DNA of 64,000 nt from assembly GCF_002300555.2 (NCBI RefSeq), contig NZ_NTHN02000007.1, positions 62,001 through 126,000 on the forward strand, in the 5' to 3' direction. Positions 47,947-56,613 of this stretch are shown here, piece by piece. The position numbers were made by a program, and so were the translations under genes. This DNA is from Alloyangia mangrovi (lineage in GTDB: Bacteria; Pseudomonadota; Alphaproteobacteria; Rhodobacterales; Rhodobacteraceae). The notes under the pieces were generated by a model that saw only the letters and a program-made list of their open reading frames with translations, had not been told where the DNA came from and searched no databases. Numbering within the stretch: position 1 is the stretch's first letter; the number at the start of each line of letters is the position of its first letter.

Positions 47947-49846
47947 GTGAATTACAAAGCACACATCGATGGCTTGCGCGCCTTTGCTGTCATTCCAGTT
48001 ATTGCCTTTCACGCATCCAACACTGCAGTTCCCGGTGGCTTCATCGGAGTTGATGTCTTTTTCGTCATAAGCGGCTTTCTTATAACGTCCCTCCTGATGT
48101 CCGACCTTAAGTCCGGCAAGTTCAGTATTGTCGATTTCTACGAAAGGCGCGCAAGAAGAATTCTTCCGGCGTTGATCTTCGTCATTGCATGCAGCATTCC
48201 CGCTGCATTGATCTTCCTCCCCCCCCGGCGACCTGCAAACGTTCGGAAAGAGCGTGGTGGCCGCGATGACATTCCTGTCCAACATCTTTTTCCTGAAGGA
48301 AATCGATTATTTCCACACCCATGCAGATCTGAACCCCCTCCTCCACACCTGGAGCCTCGCAGTCGAAGAGCAATTCTACATCGTCTACCCGATCTTCCTG
48401 GCGCTCCTCTTTCGCAAGGCCCCGCGCTTCCTGGTCCATGCGCTGATCGCCGCCGGACTGCTGAGTCTGGCGCTGGTCCTGAACTCGGTGGCATCCGACC
48501 CAAAGTATGCCTTTTACCTCTTCCCGATGCGCGCTTGGGAGCTTTTGATTGGCGCGCTCGCATCCCTCGCCTTTGCCAGAACCGAAGTTTCCCCCCCGCG
48601 CGCTCTCTACAGCGGTCTGTCGATGGTCGGCTTCGCGGCCATCCTGCTAAGCTATGCGATCGTCGATGAAACCCGACTGTCCAGCGGCCTCTATGCGCTG
48701 CCCGCCTGCCTGGGTGCCGCGCTGGTCATCCTCTTCACCAAGCCCGGCATGATGGTGCACCGCATTCTGACAACGCGGTGGATCGTGCTGATCGGGTTGA
48801 TCTCCTACAGCGCCTACCTTTGGCACCAGCCACTTATAAGCTTCTACCGGCACGCTTTTCCGGACGACACGGTGGGCGTGGCCGTATGCGCATTCCTGAC
48901 CTTTCCCATCGCTTGGTTGACGTGGCAATTTGTCGAACAGCCCTTCCGGAAGCGGACACCGGGCGTCCCCGCGAGACGGGTTCTGACCTCCTCCTTCGCC
49001 GCGCTGAGCCTATTCGCCGTCCTTGGGCTTGCCCTGACCGCCGATACCGGCTGGGAGCGTCGCTACAGCCCCGACGAGCAGCGCATCCTCAGGAGCTTTG
49101 TCGATGCCGACGACTATGTGCCCACGCGCTTCGACGCGCTGAAGGGCCGCCAGTTCAACGCCGAAGGTAACCTTCCAAAGGTGTTGATCGTCGGGGATTC
49201 CTATGGGCAGGACCTGGTGAATGCGCTCTACGAGACGGGCATGGACCGGGACTTCGACCTCTCCACCTACCACATCCCCGGGCGCTGCGGGAACCTGATG
49301 ATCGACGACCTGGATAAGTACAGGAACCGCGAGAACCGCGAGGAATGCGCCAGGTTGCCCGGTTACGAGGACCCGGAGCTCCAGGCCCGGCTGCACGAAG
49401 CCGATCAGGTCTGGCTGGTCTCCTCCTGGAGTCCCTGGACCGCGCCGCTGCTGCCCAAGTCCCTCGAAGCGCTCTCGGCGAGCACCGATGCCGAGATCGT
49501 CGTCTTCGGGCGGAAACACTTCGGCGACCGGCTGACCTACCGCGTCTTTGCCGATGGCATCGACGCGCTTGTCGGCAAACGCCGCGTGCCGGACGATCCT
49601 TCCGCGGTCAGCCTCCAGATGAGCGAGACCATCCCCAAGCTGGCCGAATACGTCGATCTCCAGAGGCTCCTGTGCGGCGGTTACGAGACCTGCACCAACG
49701 CCGATTCCTCGGGCTCGCCCCTGACGTTTGACGGGACGCACCTCACACCGGCCGGGGCAAGGTACATGGGCGATCTGCTGAAACCCTATCTGGTCACGCA
49801 ACTGCAAGCCGAGCACCACCCGGTGAAAGAGATGCCGCGCCCCTAG
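47947..49846 (+). CDS. OafA-type acyltransferase with C-terminal SGNH domain, frameshifted at a C8 tract
   Basis: About 632 aa after repair. It O-acylates surface glycans. The acyltransferase-3 part has the catalytic region HIDGLRAFAVIPVIAFHASN, FIGVDVFFVISGFLIT and FYERRARRILPAL, with about 10 membrane segments (LHTWSLAVEEQFYIVYPIFL, SYSAYLWHQPLI). The periplasmic SGNH domain has VLIVGDSYGQDL and DGTHLTPAGARYM. The C-run 48219-48226 breaks the frame after LIFLPP; with 7 Cs it reads LPPGDLQTFGKSVVAAM. Start GTG 47947 has GGAG 8 nt upstream. It could decorate the exopolysaccharide or LPS. Confidence 0.87.
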
Positions 49847-49905
49847 GGCACGGCGCAAACCGGCGCCCGCGGAACGTCAGCCCTCTCTGGACGCGCGTAT
49901 TTTCG

Positions 49906-49931
49906 CCAATATGCGGCACCAATATGCGGCA
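49906..49931. repeat. Tandem 13-bp direct repeat
   Basis: CCAATATGCGGCA occurs twice head to tail (49906-49918 and 49919-49931), 10 bp from the 3' end of tRNA-Arg. Confidence 0.85.
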
Positions 49932-49940
49932 AGGGAAAGC

Positions 49941-50017
49941 TGGCGATCCCGGCAGGATTCGAACCTGCAACCTGCCCCTTAGGAGGGGGCTGCTCTATCC
50001 AGTTGAGCCACGGGACC
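49941..50017 (-). tRNA. tRNA-Arg (anticodon CCT)
   Basis: A 77-nt cloverleaf on the minus strand. It has acceptor GGTCCCG, D-arm GCTCAACTGGATAGAGC, anticodon stem GCCCC/GGGGC with loop CTCCTAA, and T-arm GGTTCGAATCC. Its 3' end faces the acyltransferase gene. Confidence 0.95.
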
Positions 50018-50151
50018 GACGGCCTTCCCATAGCGCGCGTGCACCCGGTTGTCACCCTGCAAGCGGAAAATTCGCTGCGCCGCGGCTTTGGCTTGTATGA
50101 CCCGGTAGAAAGGCTAACATTCAGGTATTTAGTGCTTTGGAGGAGCCTCCC

Positions 50152-51174
50152 GTGGCCGACACCGATCCCCGTCCCCTCACCCTTCGAGACGTCTCCGAAG
50201 CCTCCGGCGTGTCCGAGATGACCGTGAGCCGGGTGTTGCGCAACCGCGGGGACGTGTCCGAGGCGACGCGGGCCAAGGTGCTCGAGGCAGCCAAGGCACT
50301 CGGCTACGTGCCCAACAAGATCGCCGGGGCGCTGGCCAGCCAGCGGGTGAACCTCGTCGCGGTGATCATCCCCTCGATGCGCAACATGGTTTTCCCCGAG
50401 GTCATGGCAGGCATCGCCTCCGTGCTCGAAGACACCGAGCTGCAACCGGTCGTCGGCATCACCGACTACATGCCGGAAAAGGAAGAGCGGGTGCTCTACG
50501 AGATGCTGTCGTGGCGACCTTCCGGCGTGATCATCGCCGGGCTCGAGCATACCGAGGCAGCCAAGGCGATGATGAAGGCCAGCGGCATTCCGGTGGTCGA
50601 GATCATGGACATCGACGGCACGCCGGTCGATTGCGCCGTTGGTATCTCGCACCGCCGCGCCGGGCGCGAGATGGCCAAGGCGATCCTGCGCGCCGGTTAC
50701 CAGAAGATCGGCTTCCTCGGCACCAAGATGCCGCTCGACCACCGCGCGCGGAAACGCTTCGAGGGGTTCACCGAGGCGCTCGCCAAGAGCGGTGTCGAGG
50801 TGGTTGACCAGGAGTTCTACTCGGGCGGCTCGGCGCTGAAGAAAGGCCGCGAGATGACGCAGGCCATTCTCGAGCGCGAGCCGGAGATCGACTTCCTCTA
50901 TTACTCCAACGACATGATCGGCGCGGGCGGGCTGCTCTACCTGATGGAACAGGGCCGCGACATTCCCGGCGAGATCGGCCTTGCCGGCTTCAACGGCGTA
51001 GAACTGCTGCAAGGGCTGCCGCGCCAGCTGGCGACCATGGATGCGCACCGGGCCGAAATCGGCCGCAAGGCGGCGCAGATCATCGCGGCGCGGGTCGAGA
51101 ACCCGGACGCGGACTACGAGCGCATCGTCGAGCTGACCCCGAAGATCGCCTACGGCGACACGCTGCGCCGCTGA
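50152..51174 (+). CDS. LacI-family transcriptional regulator (GntR/GntK-locus type)
   Basis: 340 aa. The N-terminal LacI helix-turn-helix is LTLRDVSEASGVSEMTVSRV followed by LRNRGDVSEATRAKVLEAAK and ALGYVPN. A periplasmic-binding-protein-like effector domain follows (LVAVIIPSMRNMVFPEVMAG, FYSGGSALKKGREM, SNDMIGAGGLLYLMEQG). The overall look is of gluconate-type GntR repressors. GTG 50152 is chosen because GGAGGAG sits 6 nt upstream. No sugar-use genes are adjacent, so its regulon lies elsewhere. Confidence 0.9.
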   Translation: MADTDPRPLTLRDVSEASGVSEMTVSRVLRNRGDVSEATRAKVLEAAKALGYVPNKIAGALASQRVNLVAVIIPSMRNMVFPEVMAGIASVLEDTELQPVVGITDYMPEKEERVLYEMLSWRPSGVIIAGLEHTEAAKAMMKASGIPVVEIMDIDGTPVDCAVGISHRRAGREMAKAILRAGYQKIGFLGTKMPLDHRARKRFEGFTEALAKSGVEVVDQEFYSGGSALKKGREMTQAILEREPEIDFLYYSNDMIGAGGLLYLMEQGRDIPGEIGLAGFNGVELLQGLPRQLATMDAHRAEIGRKAAQIIAARVENPDADYERIVELTPKIAYGDTLRR

Positions 51175-51180
51175 TCCGGC

Positions 51181-51912
51181 TCAGAGAAGTGGGCGCACCG
51201 AGGGCTCCTCGGTGTCGGTCATGGCCAGTTCTGCCATGCCGTCGACGTCGCTGACGTGCAGTTCACCGTCTGCCCATTCCGCCAGCCCCCGCGCCCGTAT
51301 CCGCGCCAGCGTCTTGTTGGTGTGGACCAGCGACAGGCCGAGCGCATCCGCGAGATCCTGCTGGCGGTAGGGCAGCGGCACCCGCGCGCCCTGCCCGATG
51401 CCCAACTCGGTGAGCCGCCGGAAGATCTTCAGTAGGGCCCAAGCCACCCGCTCGGCAGCGTCGCGCTGGCCGACAGTGGCGAGCGTCTCGCCAAGGAAAT
51501 GCTCCTCGGAGGCGGCGATCCAGGTCACGTCATAGCCCAATGACGGCTGCTTGCGATAAAGCGACCAAAGGTCCGAGCGGTTGAACACGCACAGGCGCAT
51601 GGCGCTGGTGGCCTGCACAGAATGCTTCATCTCGCCCAGAAGCCCCGCCTGCAGCCCGGTCAGATCGCCGGGCAGCAGGAAGTTGATCACCTGCCGCCGC
51701 CCGTTCTCGAGCGTCTTGTAACGCAGCCCCATCCCCTCGAGAACGGTGAAGATCTGTGGTGAATTCGCTCCCTCTATCAGCAGGTGCGTGCCCGGGTCGA
51801 CGCTCAGTTCGCCGACCTTGAAGCGTTCCATGAAGGTCAGTTCATCCTCCTCGAACGGCCGGAACAGGGCCTTGCGGCGCAAGGGGCAGCTCTTGCAGGA
51901 TATCTGACTCAT
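51181..51912 (-). CDS. Crp/Fnr-family transcriptional regulator
   Basis: 243 aa with a cyclic-nucleotide-binding-type beta roll (GTHLLIEGANSPQIFTVLEG, VINFLLPGDLTGLQAGLLGE) and a C-terminal Crp helix-turn-helix (YRQQDLADALGLSLVHTNKT). The N-terminus has only CKSCPLR, so the full four-Cys FNR iron-sulfur pattern is not present. This is not a classic FnrL. Divergent from a pseudo-receiver gene with about 77 bp between. Confidence 0.9.
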   Translation of the reverse strand: MSQISCKSCPLRRKALFRPFEEDELTFMERFKVGELSVDPGTHLLIEGANSPQIFTVLEGMGLRYKTLENGRRQVINFLLPGDLTGLQAGLLGEMKHSVQATSAMRLCVFNRSDLWSLYRKQPSLGYDVTWIAASEEHFLGETLATVGQRDAAERVAWALLKIFRRLTELGIGQGARVPLPYRQQDLADALGLSLVHTNKTLARIRARGLAEWADGELHVSDVDGMAELAMTDTEEPSVRPLL

Positions 51913-51989
51913 GTCGCCCTCCTATGTCACAGATTAATGCGCCTCTGGCGGTTTGGTTCCAATCTGCGCGCAGCGAGAGGAGACCGCGC

Positions 51990-52364
51990 ATGATTCCCGA
52001 TGAGACGCCCGACACCGGGCCGGGGTTTCTCGTGCTGTTGAATGATCCCTTCGTGGCCGAAGACGTTTCACGAAGCATTTCCGAGCATGACCCCACTGCG
52101 CGCGTTGTCTGCGCGCGCACGCCCGAGGCGGCGCTGCTGCTCGTCCAGTCCGAGGGACATGTGGGCGTGGCGCTGCTGCAGATGGCCCCTGACGAGGTCC
52201 CCAAGAGCGCGCTCGGCCAGATGCTGAGCGCGGCCGGAACCCGTATCGCGCTTGCGGGGGATGCCGCCGAGCAGCAGGGACCGGCCTGCGCCTACGAGGT
52301 GCTTCAGCGCCCATTCAGCAGCGCCGAGCTCTTGCTGACCCTGAGCCGCGCGCGGGCGGGCTGA
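51990..52364 (+). CDS. Degenerate receiver-like (CheY-fold) protein
   Basis: 124 aa. The layout fits a receiver domain: FLVLLNDPFVAEDVSRSI at strand 1, VGVALLQMAPDEVP at strand 3, and a conserved LQRPFSSAELLLTLSRA ending like the KPF motif. The phospho-acceptor Asp position appears as Gln (LLQMAP) and the switch Lys as Arg, so phosphorylation is unlikely. AGAGGAG precedes the ATG. It is divergent from the Crp/Fnr gene. Assignment is from secondary-structure pattern only. Confidence 0.55.
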   Translation: MIPDETPDTGPGFLVLLNDPFVAEDVSRSISEHDPTARVVCARTPEAALLLVQSEGHVGVALLQMAPDEVPKSALGQMLSAAGTRIALAGDAAEQQGPACAYEVLQRPFSSAELLLTLSRARAG

Positions 52365-52513
52365 GCAGGCCGGTTGGCAAAACTGCGCCACCCTGCTGTC
52401 ATCGCGGCGTTACCTCAAAGGTCTAGGAGTCGGGGCGTTCTTTGCGAGTGCCGTGGTGCCCCTGCGGATTACCCCGCTCCCCCGGTCAGAAATACCAGTG
52501 ATTTAATGAAGAA

Positions 52514-52556
52514 GGGGGTGGCGCTTACGCCACCCCCGTTTTCCTTTTGCAGAGCC
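52514..52556. terminator. Bidirectional intrinsic terminator
   Basis: Perfect 10-bp stem GGGGGTGGCG/CGCCACCCCC with loop CTTA, followed on the plus side by GTTTTCCTTTTG. It lies between the plus-strand pseudo-receiver gene and the end of the minus-strand pyrimidine operon, and can serve both. Confidence 0.8.
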
Positions 52557-52564
52557 GAGATCGT

Positions 52565-53557
52565 TTATTTCAGCGCTTCGTCGGTGATCGCATGGGTCCA
52601 GGCAGCCTCGCCCGGGTCCTTGGTGATCACCGGGTCGGCGCCGGCGCTCAGCAGCACCTCGACGGTGCGGGTGAAATCGGCCGGGTCGAGTGTACCGTCC
52701 GAGCCGGAGGTCAGCTTGGCGATCTCGCCCATCATGCGCTTCTGGTGCTTTTCGGTCTGGGCACCGGTCTCGTCATTTTCGAGCACGATCTCTGCGGCCT
52801 CGTCCGGGTTCTCCTCGGCGTATTTCCAGCCCTTCATCGAGGCGCGCACGAAGCGCACCAGCTTGTCGGTCATCGCGGGATCGGCAAGGTTCTCCTCGGT
52901 GGTGTAGAGACCGTCCTCGAGCGTCGCGATGCCCTCGTCCTGGTACTTGAAGACCACCAGATCCTCGGGAGACAGACCCGCGTCGATCACCTGCCAATAC
53001 TCGTTGTAGGTCATTGTGGTGGCGCATTCGACCTGCTTCTGCAGCAGCGGATCGACGTTGAAGTTGATCTTCTGGATGGTCACCCCGCCCTCGGAGCCGT
53101 CGGTCGCGTAGCCGAGCTTGGACATCCACGAATAGAGCGGCAGCTCGTTGCCGAAGAACCAGGTGCCGAGCGTGTGGCCGGGGAAATCGGCGGGGCTCTC
53201 GATGCCGTGCTCCTTGAGGCAGGTCAGCATCAGCCCCGAGGACTTGAAGGGCTGGGCAATGTTGACGATCGGGGCACCGTTCTCACGCGCCGCCAGCGCC
53301 GAGGGCAGCCAGTCGACCATCACGTCGGCACCGCCGCCGAGCAGCACCTGCACGGGCGCGATGTCGGGCCCGCCCGGCTTGATCGTCACGTCGAGGTCCT
53401 CTTCCTCGTAGAAGCCCTTCTCGGCCGCCACGTAGTAGCCGGCGAACTGGGCCTGGGTCACCCACTTGAGCTGCAGCGTCAGCTCGTCCGCGGCCTGTGC
53501 ACCGCCGGCGGCGAGCAGCATCGCCGAGGCAATCCCCCATCCGGTAAACTTGGTCAT
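52565..53557 (-). CDS. ABC substrate-binding protein, NMT1/THI5-like (pyrimidine type)
   Basis: About 330 aa with a Sec signal (GIASAMLLAAGGAQAADE). The NMT1-like ligand-binding fold reads LQLKWVTQAQFAGYYVAAEK, GPDIAPVQVLLGGGADVMVD and LGTWFFGNELPLYSWM. The family binds pyrimidine precursors or related ring compounds in the periplasm. ATG 53557 has AGGAGAG 5 nt upstream. Last gene of the pyrimidine operon, which suggests uracil, thymine or dihydropyrimidine uptake. Confidence 0.9.
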   Translation of the reverse strand: MTKFTGWGIASAMLLAAGGAQAADELTLQLKWVTQAQFAGYYVAAEKGFYEEEDLDVTIKPGGPDIAPVQVLLGGGADVMVDWLPSALAARENGAPIVNIAQPFKSSGLMLTCLKEHGIESPADFPGHTLGTWFFGNELPLYSWMSKLGYATDGSEGGVTIQKINFNVDPLLQKQVECATTMTYNEYWQVIDAGLSPEDLVVFKYQDEGIATLEDGLYTTEENLADPAMTDKLVRFVRASMKGWKYAEENPDEAAEIVLENDETGAQTEKHQKRMMGEIAKLTSGSDGTLDPADFTRTVEVLLSAGADPVITKDPGEAAWTHAITDEALK

Positions 53558-53611
53558 GACTCTCTCCTGTTGCATTGCGCGTTTCTTTGTCTTTCACCGC
53601 AGTTTGCTGTG

Positions 53612-54451
53612 TCACCGGCCCCGCTGCGACGGGTGCCAGAAGGTCGCGGCGCGTTCGATCAGCGCCACGCCGCCGTAGAAGGCCGAGCCCGCAAGCGCGG
53701 CCACCACGATCTCTGCCCACACGAGGTCGAGCTGCAGCAGCCCGACGCTGGTGGAAATCCGAAAGCCCATGCCGGTGATCGGCGAGCCGAAGAACTCGGC
53801 CACGATGGCGCCGATCAGCGCGAGGGTGGAGGCGATCTTCAGCCCGTTGAAGATGAAGGGCAGCGCCGCCGGCAGGCGCAGCTTCCACAGGCTGGTCCAG
53901 TAACCCGCGGCATAGGTGCGCATCAGATCGCGCTGCATGGCGCTGGTGTCCGCCAGCCCCTGCACCGCGTTGACCAGCACCGGGAAGAACACCATGACCA
54001 CCACGACCGCCGCCTTCGACTGCCAGTCGAAGCCGAACCACATGACGAGGATCGGCGCGATGCCGATGATCGGCAGCGCCGCGACGAAGTTGCCCACCGG
54101 CAAGAGGCCGCGGCGGAGAAAGTCGAAGCGGTCCACCACGATCGCCGTCAGCAGCGCCGCGCCGCAGCCCAGCACGTAGCCGGTGAGCGCGCCCTTCAGC
54201 ACGGTCTGCACGAAGTCCTGCCAGAGCACCCCGCCCGACTGGGCAAAGCGCGCCGCGATCACCGAGGGCGCGGGCAGCAACACCGGCGAGATGCCGAAGC
54301 CGCGCACCACCGCCTCCCAGACGAAGACCAGCACCATCCCGAAGATCACCGGCACCGCCAGCGCCGCCGCGCGGCTCCGGCTTTTCGACAGTCGCACGTT
54401 GGCCCAGAGACCCAGCGCCCAGACGATCAGCCCAGCGAGTATCCAGCTCAT
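53612..54451 (-). CDS. ABC transporter permease (pyrimidine-type importer)
   Basis: 279 aa, BPD_transp_1 fold with about six membrane segments. The EAA-type cytoplasmic loop is LMRTYAAGYWTSLWKLRLPA followed by ALPFIFNGLKIA. Its ATG overlaps the stop of the preceding permease by 4 nt, so the two form a heterodimeric channel. Confidence 0.92.
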   Translation of the reverse strand: MSWILAGLIVWALGLWANVRLSKSRSRAAALAVPVIFGMVLVFVWEAVVRGFGISPVLLPAPSVIAARFAQSGGVLWQDFVQTVLKGALTGYVLGCGAALLTAIVVDRFDFLRRGLLPVGNFVAALPIIGIAPILVMWFGFDWQSKAAVVVVMVFFPVLVNAVQGLADTSAMQRDLMRTYAAGYWTSLWKLRLPAALPFIFNGLKIASTLALIGAIVAEFFGSPITGMGFRISTSVGLLQLDLVWAEIVVAALAGSAFYGGVALIERAATFWHPSQRGR

Positions 54452-55308
54452 GCCATGCCCATCCGCTTGAGGGTGATCCTCTGGATGAGGCCGATCAGCC
54501 CCACCAGCACCGCCGCCAGCGCCGCCGCCATGAGGAGCGCCGACCAGATTTGTATGGTCTGCCCGTAGTAGCTCCCCGCCAGCAGCCGCGCGCCGAGCCC
54601 CGCCACAGCGCCGGTCGGCAGCTCGCCGACGATGGCGCCGACGAGGCTCGCCGCCATGGCGATCTTCATCGAGGCAAAGAGATAGGGCATCGAGGCCGGA
54701 AGCCGCAGCCGCCAGAACTCCTGCGCCCGCGTGGCGCTCCAGGTGCGCATCTGGTCGAGCTGCATCGCGTCGGGGCTGCGCAGCCCCTTCACCATGCCCA
54801 CGACCACCGGAAAGAACGACAGGTACATCGAGATCATCGCCTTGGGCAGCAGCCCCGAGATGCCGATGGCGTTCAGCACCACGATGATCATCGGCGCGAT
54901 TGCGAGGATGGGGATGGTCTGGCTGGCGATCACCCAGGGCATCACCGAGCGGTCCATCACCTGGTTGTAGACAATGCCCACCGCCAGCGCGAAGCCAAGC
55001 AACGTGCCGAGCCCGAACCCGAGCACCGTGGCGCTCATTGTCACCCAGGCGTGATAGACGAGGCTGCGCTTAGAGGTGGGCTTTTTCATTGCCACCGTGT
55101 CCCAGAGCTCGGCGGCCACCTGGTGCGGCGCGGGCAGCTTGGGTTTCTCCTGAGCCCAGGTCTCGGCAATCAGCTCGGAGGTGGTCAGCACACGATCCTG
55201 CCGCGCCGCCTGGTCGAGCACCCATTGCCTGTTGAGCATCACGGCCGCGCCATACCAGATCACCAGGATCGCCAGCACGACGGTCAGAACGGGGATCACG
55301 TTTCTCAT
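54448..55308 (-). CDS. ABC transporter permease (pyrimidine-type importer)
   Basis: About 286 aa. It has an N-terminal membrane anchor and a long periplasmic stretch, then the BPD_transp_1 core (ATVLGFGLGTLLGFALAVGI) and the EAA loop (WSATRAQEFWRLRLPASMPY). ATG 55308 overlaps the GNAT gene stop by 4 nt and is preferred over 55317. Partner of the next permease. Confidence 0.92.
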   Translation of the reverse strand: MRNVIPVLTVVLAILVIWYGAAVMLNRQWVLDQAARQDRVLTTSELIAETWAQEKPKLPAPHQVAAELWDTVAMKKPTSKRSLVYHAWVTMSATVLGFGLGTLLGFALAVGIVYNQVMDRSVMPWVIASQTIPILAIAPMIIVVLNAIGISGLLPKAMISMYLSFFPVVVGMVKGLRSPDAMQLDQMRTWSATRAQEFWRLRLPASMPYLFASMKIAMAASLVGAIVGELPTGAVAGLGARLLAGSYYGQTIQIWSALLMAAALAAVLVGLIGLIQRITLKRMGMA

Positions 55309-55736
55309 CGCACCCACTCCATCCGCAGCTCGGGAAGCTCGTGCGGCGGCTCCGGGTCGACCTCCCCCGCATCGACGAAGCCCTCGCGTCTGTAGAAGCG
55401 CTGTGCGGCCTCGTTGGCGACATGAGTGTGCAGGAAGAGCGCGTCGCGCCCCTCCTTGGCCTTGTCCATCAGCGCCTTGCCGAGCCCCGCCCCGCTGCGC
55501 GCGCAGTAGAGCGCCCCGACCTTACCTGTTCCCGGATCGACCGAGAGGTAGCCTTCGACCGGCTCGCCGATCACCCAGATCTCGCGCTCGGGGAAGGCGT
55601 CGCGCAGGAAACCCTCGACCTCTTCGGCCGAATGCACCCGCGGGAACCACGGGCTCGCATCGATCCAGCCGTTCACCACCGCCGCGCAGGCGGGAATGTC
55701 GGACTCCCCGGCGCGCCTGACCAGCAGATCAGTCAT
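55305..55736 (-). CDS. GNAT-family N-acetyltransferase
   Basis: 143 aa. GNAT core with the acetyl-CoA loop around RSGAGLGKALMDKAKEGRDA and the C-terminal HTHVANEAAQRFYRREGFVD. ATG 55736 overlaps the ATPase gene end by 8 nt, and its stop overlaps the permease start. It is therefore fully embedded in the pyrimidine transporter operon. Its substrate is unknown; beta-alanine or a beta-amino acid product would be a guess. Confidence 0.88.
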   Translation of the reverse strand: MTDLLVRRAGESDIPACAAVVNGWIDASPWFPRVHSAEEVEGFLRDAFPEREIWVIGEPVEGYLSVDPGTGKVGALYCARSGAGLGKALMDKAKEGRDALFLHTHVANEAAQRFYRREGFVDAGEVDPEPPHELPELRMEWVR

Positions 55737-56550
55737 AGGCATGCCCCGCCCGCAGCCCCTCACGCACACGGTGGGCGATCTCGAGGAACTCCGGGCTGTC
55801 GCGGATCTCCAGCGGCCGCTCCTTCGGCAGCGGGCTTTCGATGATGTCGGTGATCCGCCCCGGACGCGGCGACATGACGACGATCTTGGTCGAGAGATAC
55901 ACGGCCTCGGGAATAGAGTGGGTGACGAAGCAGATGGTCTTCTCGGTGCGTGCCCAGAGCGCGAGTAGCTGCTCGTTCAGGTGATCGCGCACGATCTCGT
56001 CGAGCGCGCCGAAGGGTTCGTCCATCAACAGGATGTCTGCATCAAACGCCAGCGCCCGGGCAATCGAGGCCCTTTGCTGCATGCCGCCCGAAAGCTGCCA
56101 GGGGTACTTTTTCTCGAAGCCCGACAGCTCCACCAGTTCCAGCACCCGCTGCACCCGATCGGCCTGCTCCGCCTTCGGATAGCCCATGATCTCCAGCGGA
56201 AGGCGGATGTTGCCGCCGATGGTGCGCCAAGGATAAAGCCCCGCCGCCTGGAAGACATAGCCATAGGCGCGCGCCTTGCGGGCGGCCTCGGGGGTCACGC
56301 CGTTGACCAGCACGGTACCGGAGGTCGGCGTCTCGAGATCCGCCATCACCCGGAGGAAGGTGGTCTTGCCGCAGCCCGAGGGACCGATGAAGGAGACGAA
56401 GTCGCCCTTGCCGATCTCCAGGTCCACATCCTTGAGGGCCTGCACCGGGCCGTCGTTCGTCTCGTAGACGAGGTTCAGCCCCTCGGCCGAGATCACCGTC
56501 CGTGCCGGCGCGGCACCGGCCGCCTGGGCGACCGCTTTCTGTGTCATCAT
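55729..56550 (-). CDS. ABC transporter ATPase (pyrimidine-type importer)
   Basis: 273 aa, SsuB/TauB-like. Walker A SFIGPSGCGKTTFLRVMADL, Q-loop VFQAAGLYPWRTI, signature LSGGMQQRASIARA, Walker B ILLMDEPFGALDEIVRD and switch His in CFVTHSIPEAVYLS. It energises the two permeases encoded downstream. Start at 56550 or 56547 (ATGATG). Confidence 0.94.
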   Translation of the reverse strand: MMTQKAVAQAAGAAPARTVISAEGLNLVYETNDGPVQALKDVDLEIGKGDFVSFIGPSGCGKTTFLRVMADLETPTSGTVLVNGVTPEAARKARAYGYVFQAAGLYPWRTIGGNIRLPLEIMGYPKAEQADRVQRVLELVELSGFEKKYPWQLSGGMQQRASIARALAFDADILLMDEPFGALDEIVRDHLNEQLLALWARTEKTICFVTHSIPEAVYLSTKIVVMSPRPGRITDIIESPLPKERPLEIRDSPEFLEIAHRVREGLRAGHAYD

Positions 56551-56613
56551 CTTCGTCTTCCCTGAGTGGGGCGGGGGCGTCTTCTGGCCCCCTGCCCCGG
56601 TCGTCTGTCTAAG

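Noticed and set aside
47714-47962. 82-codon minus-strand frame before the acyltransferase gene
   Set aside because: It contains the terminator hairpin in its middle and has no motif or start signal.
51181-51912. Oxygen sensor FnrL
   Set aside because: Only one CxxC is visible at the N-terminus and the remaining cluster Cys are not evident, so only the Crp/Fnr family is claimed.
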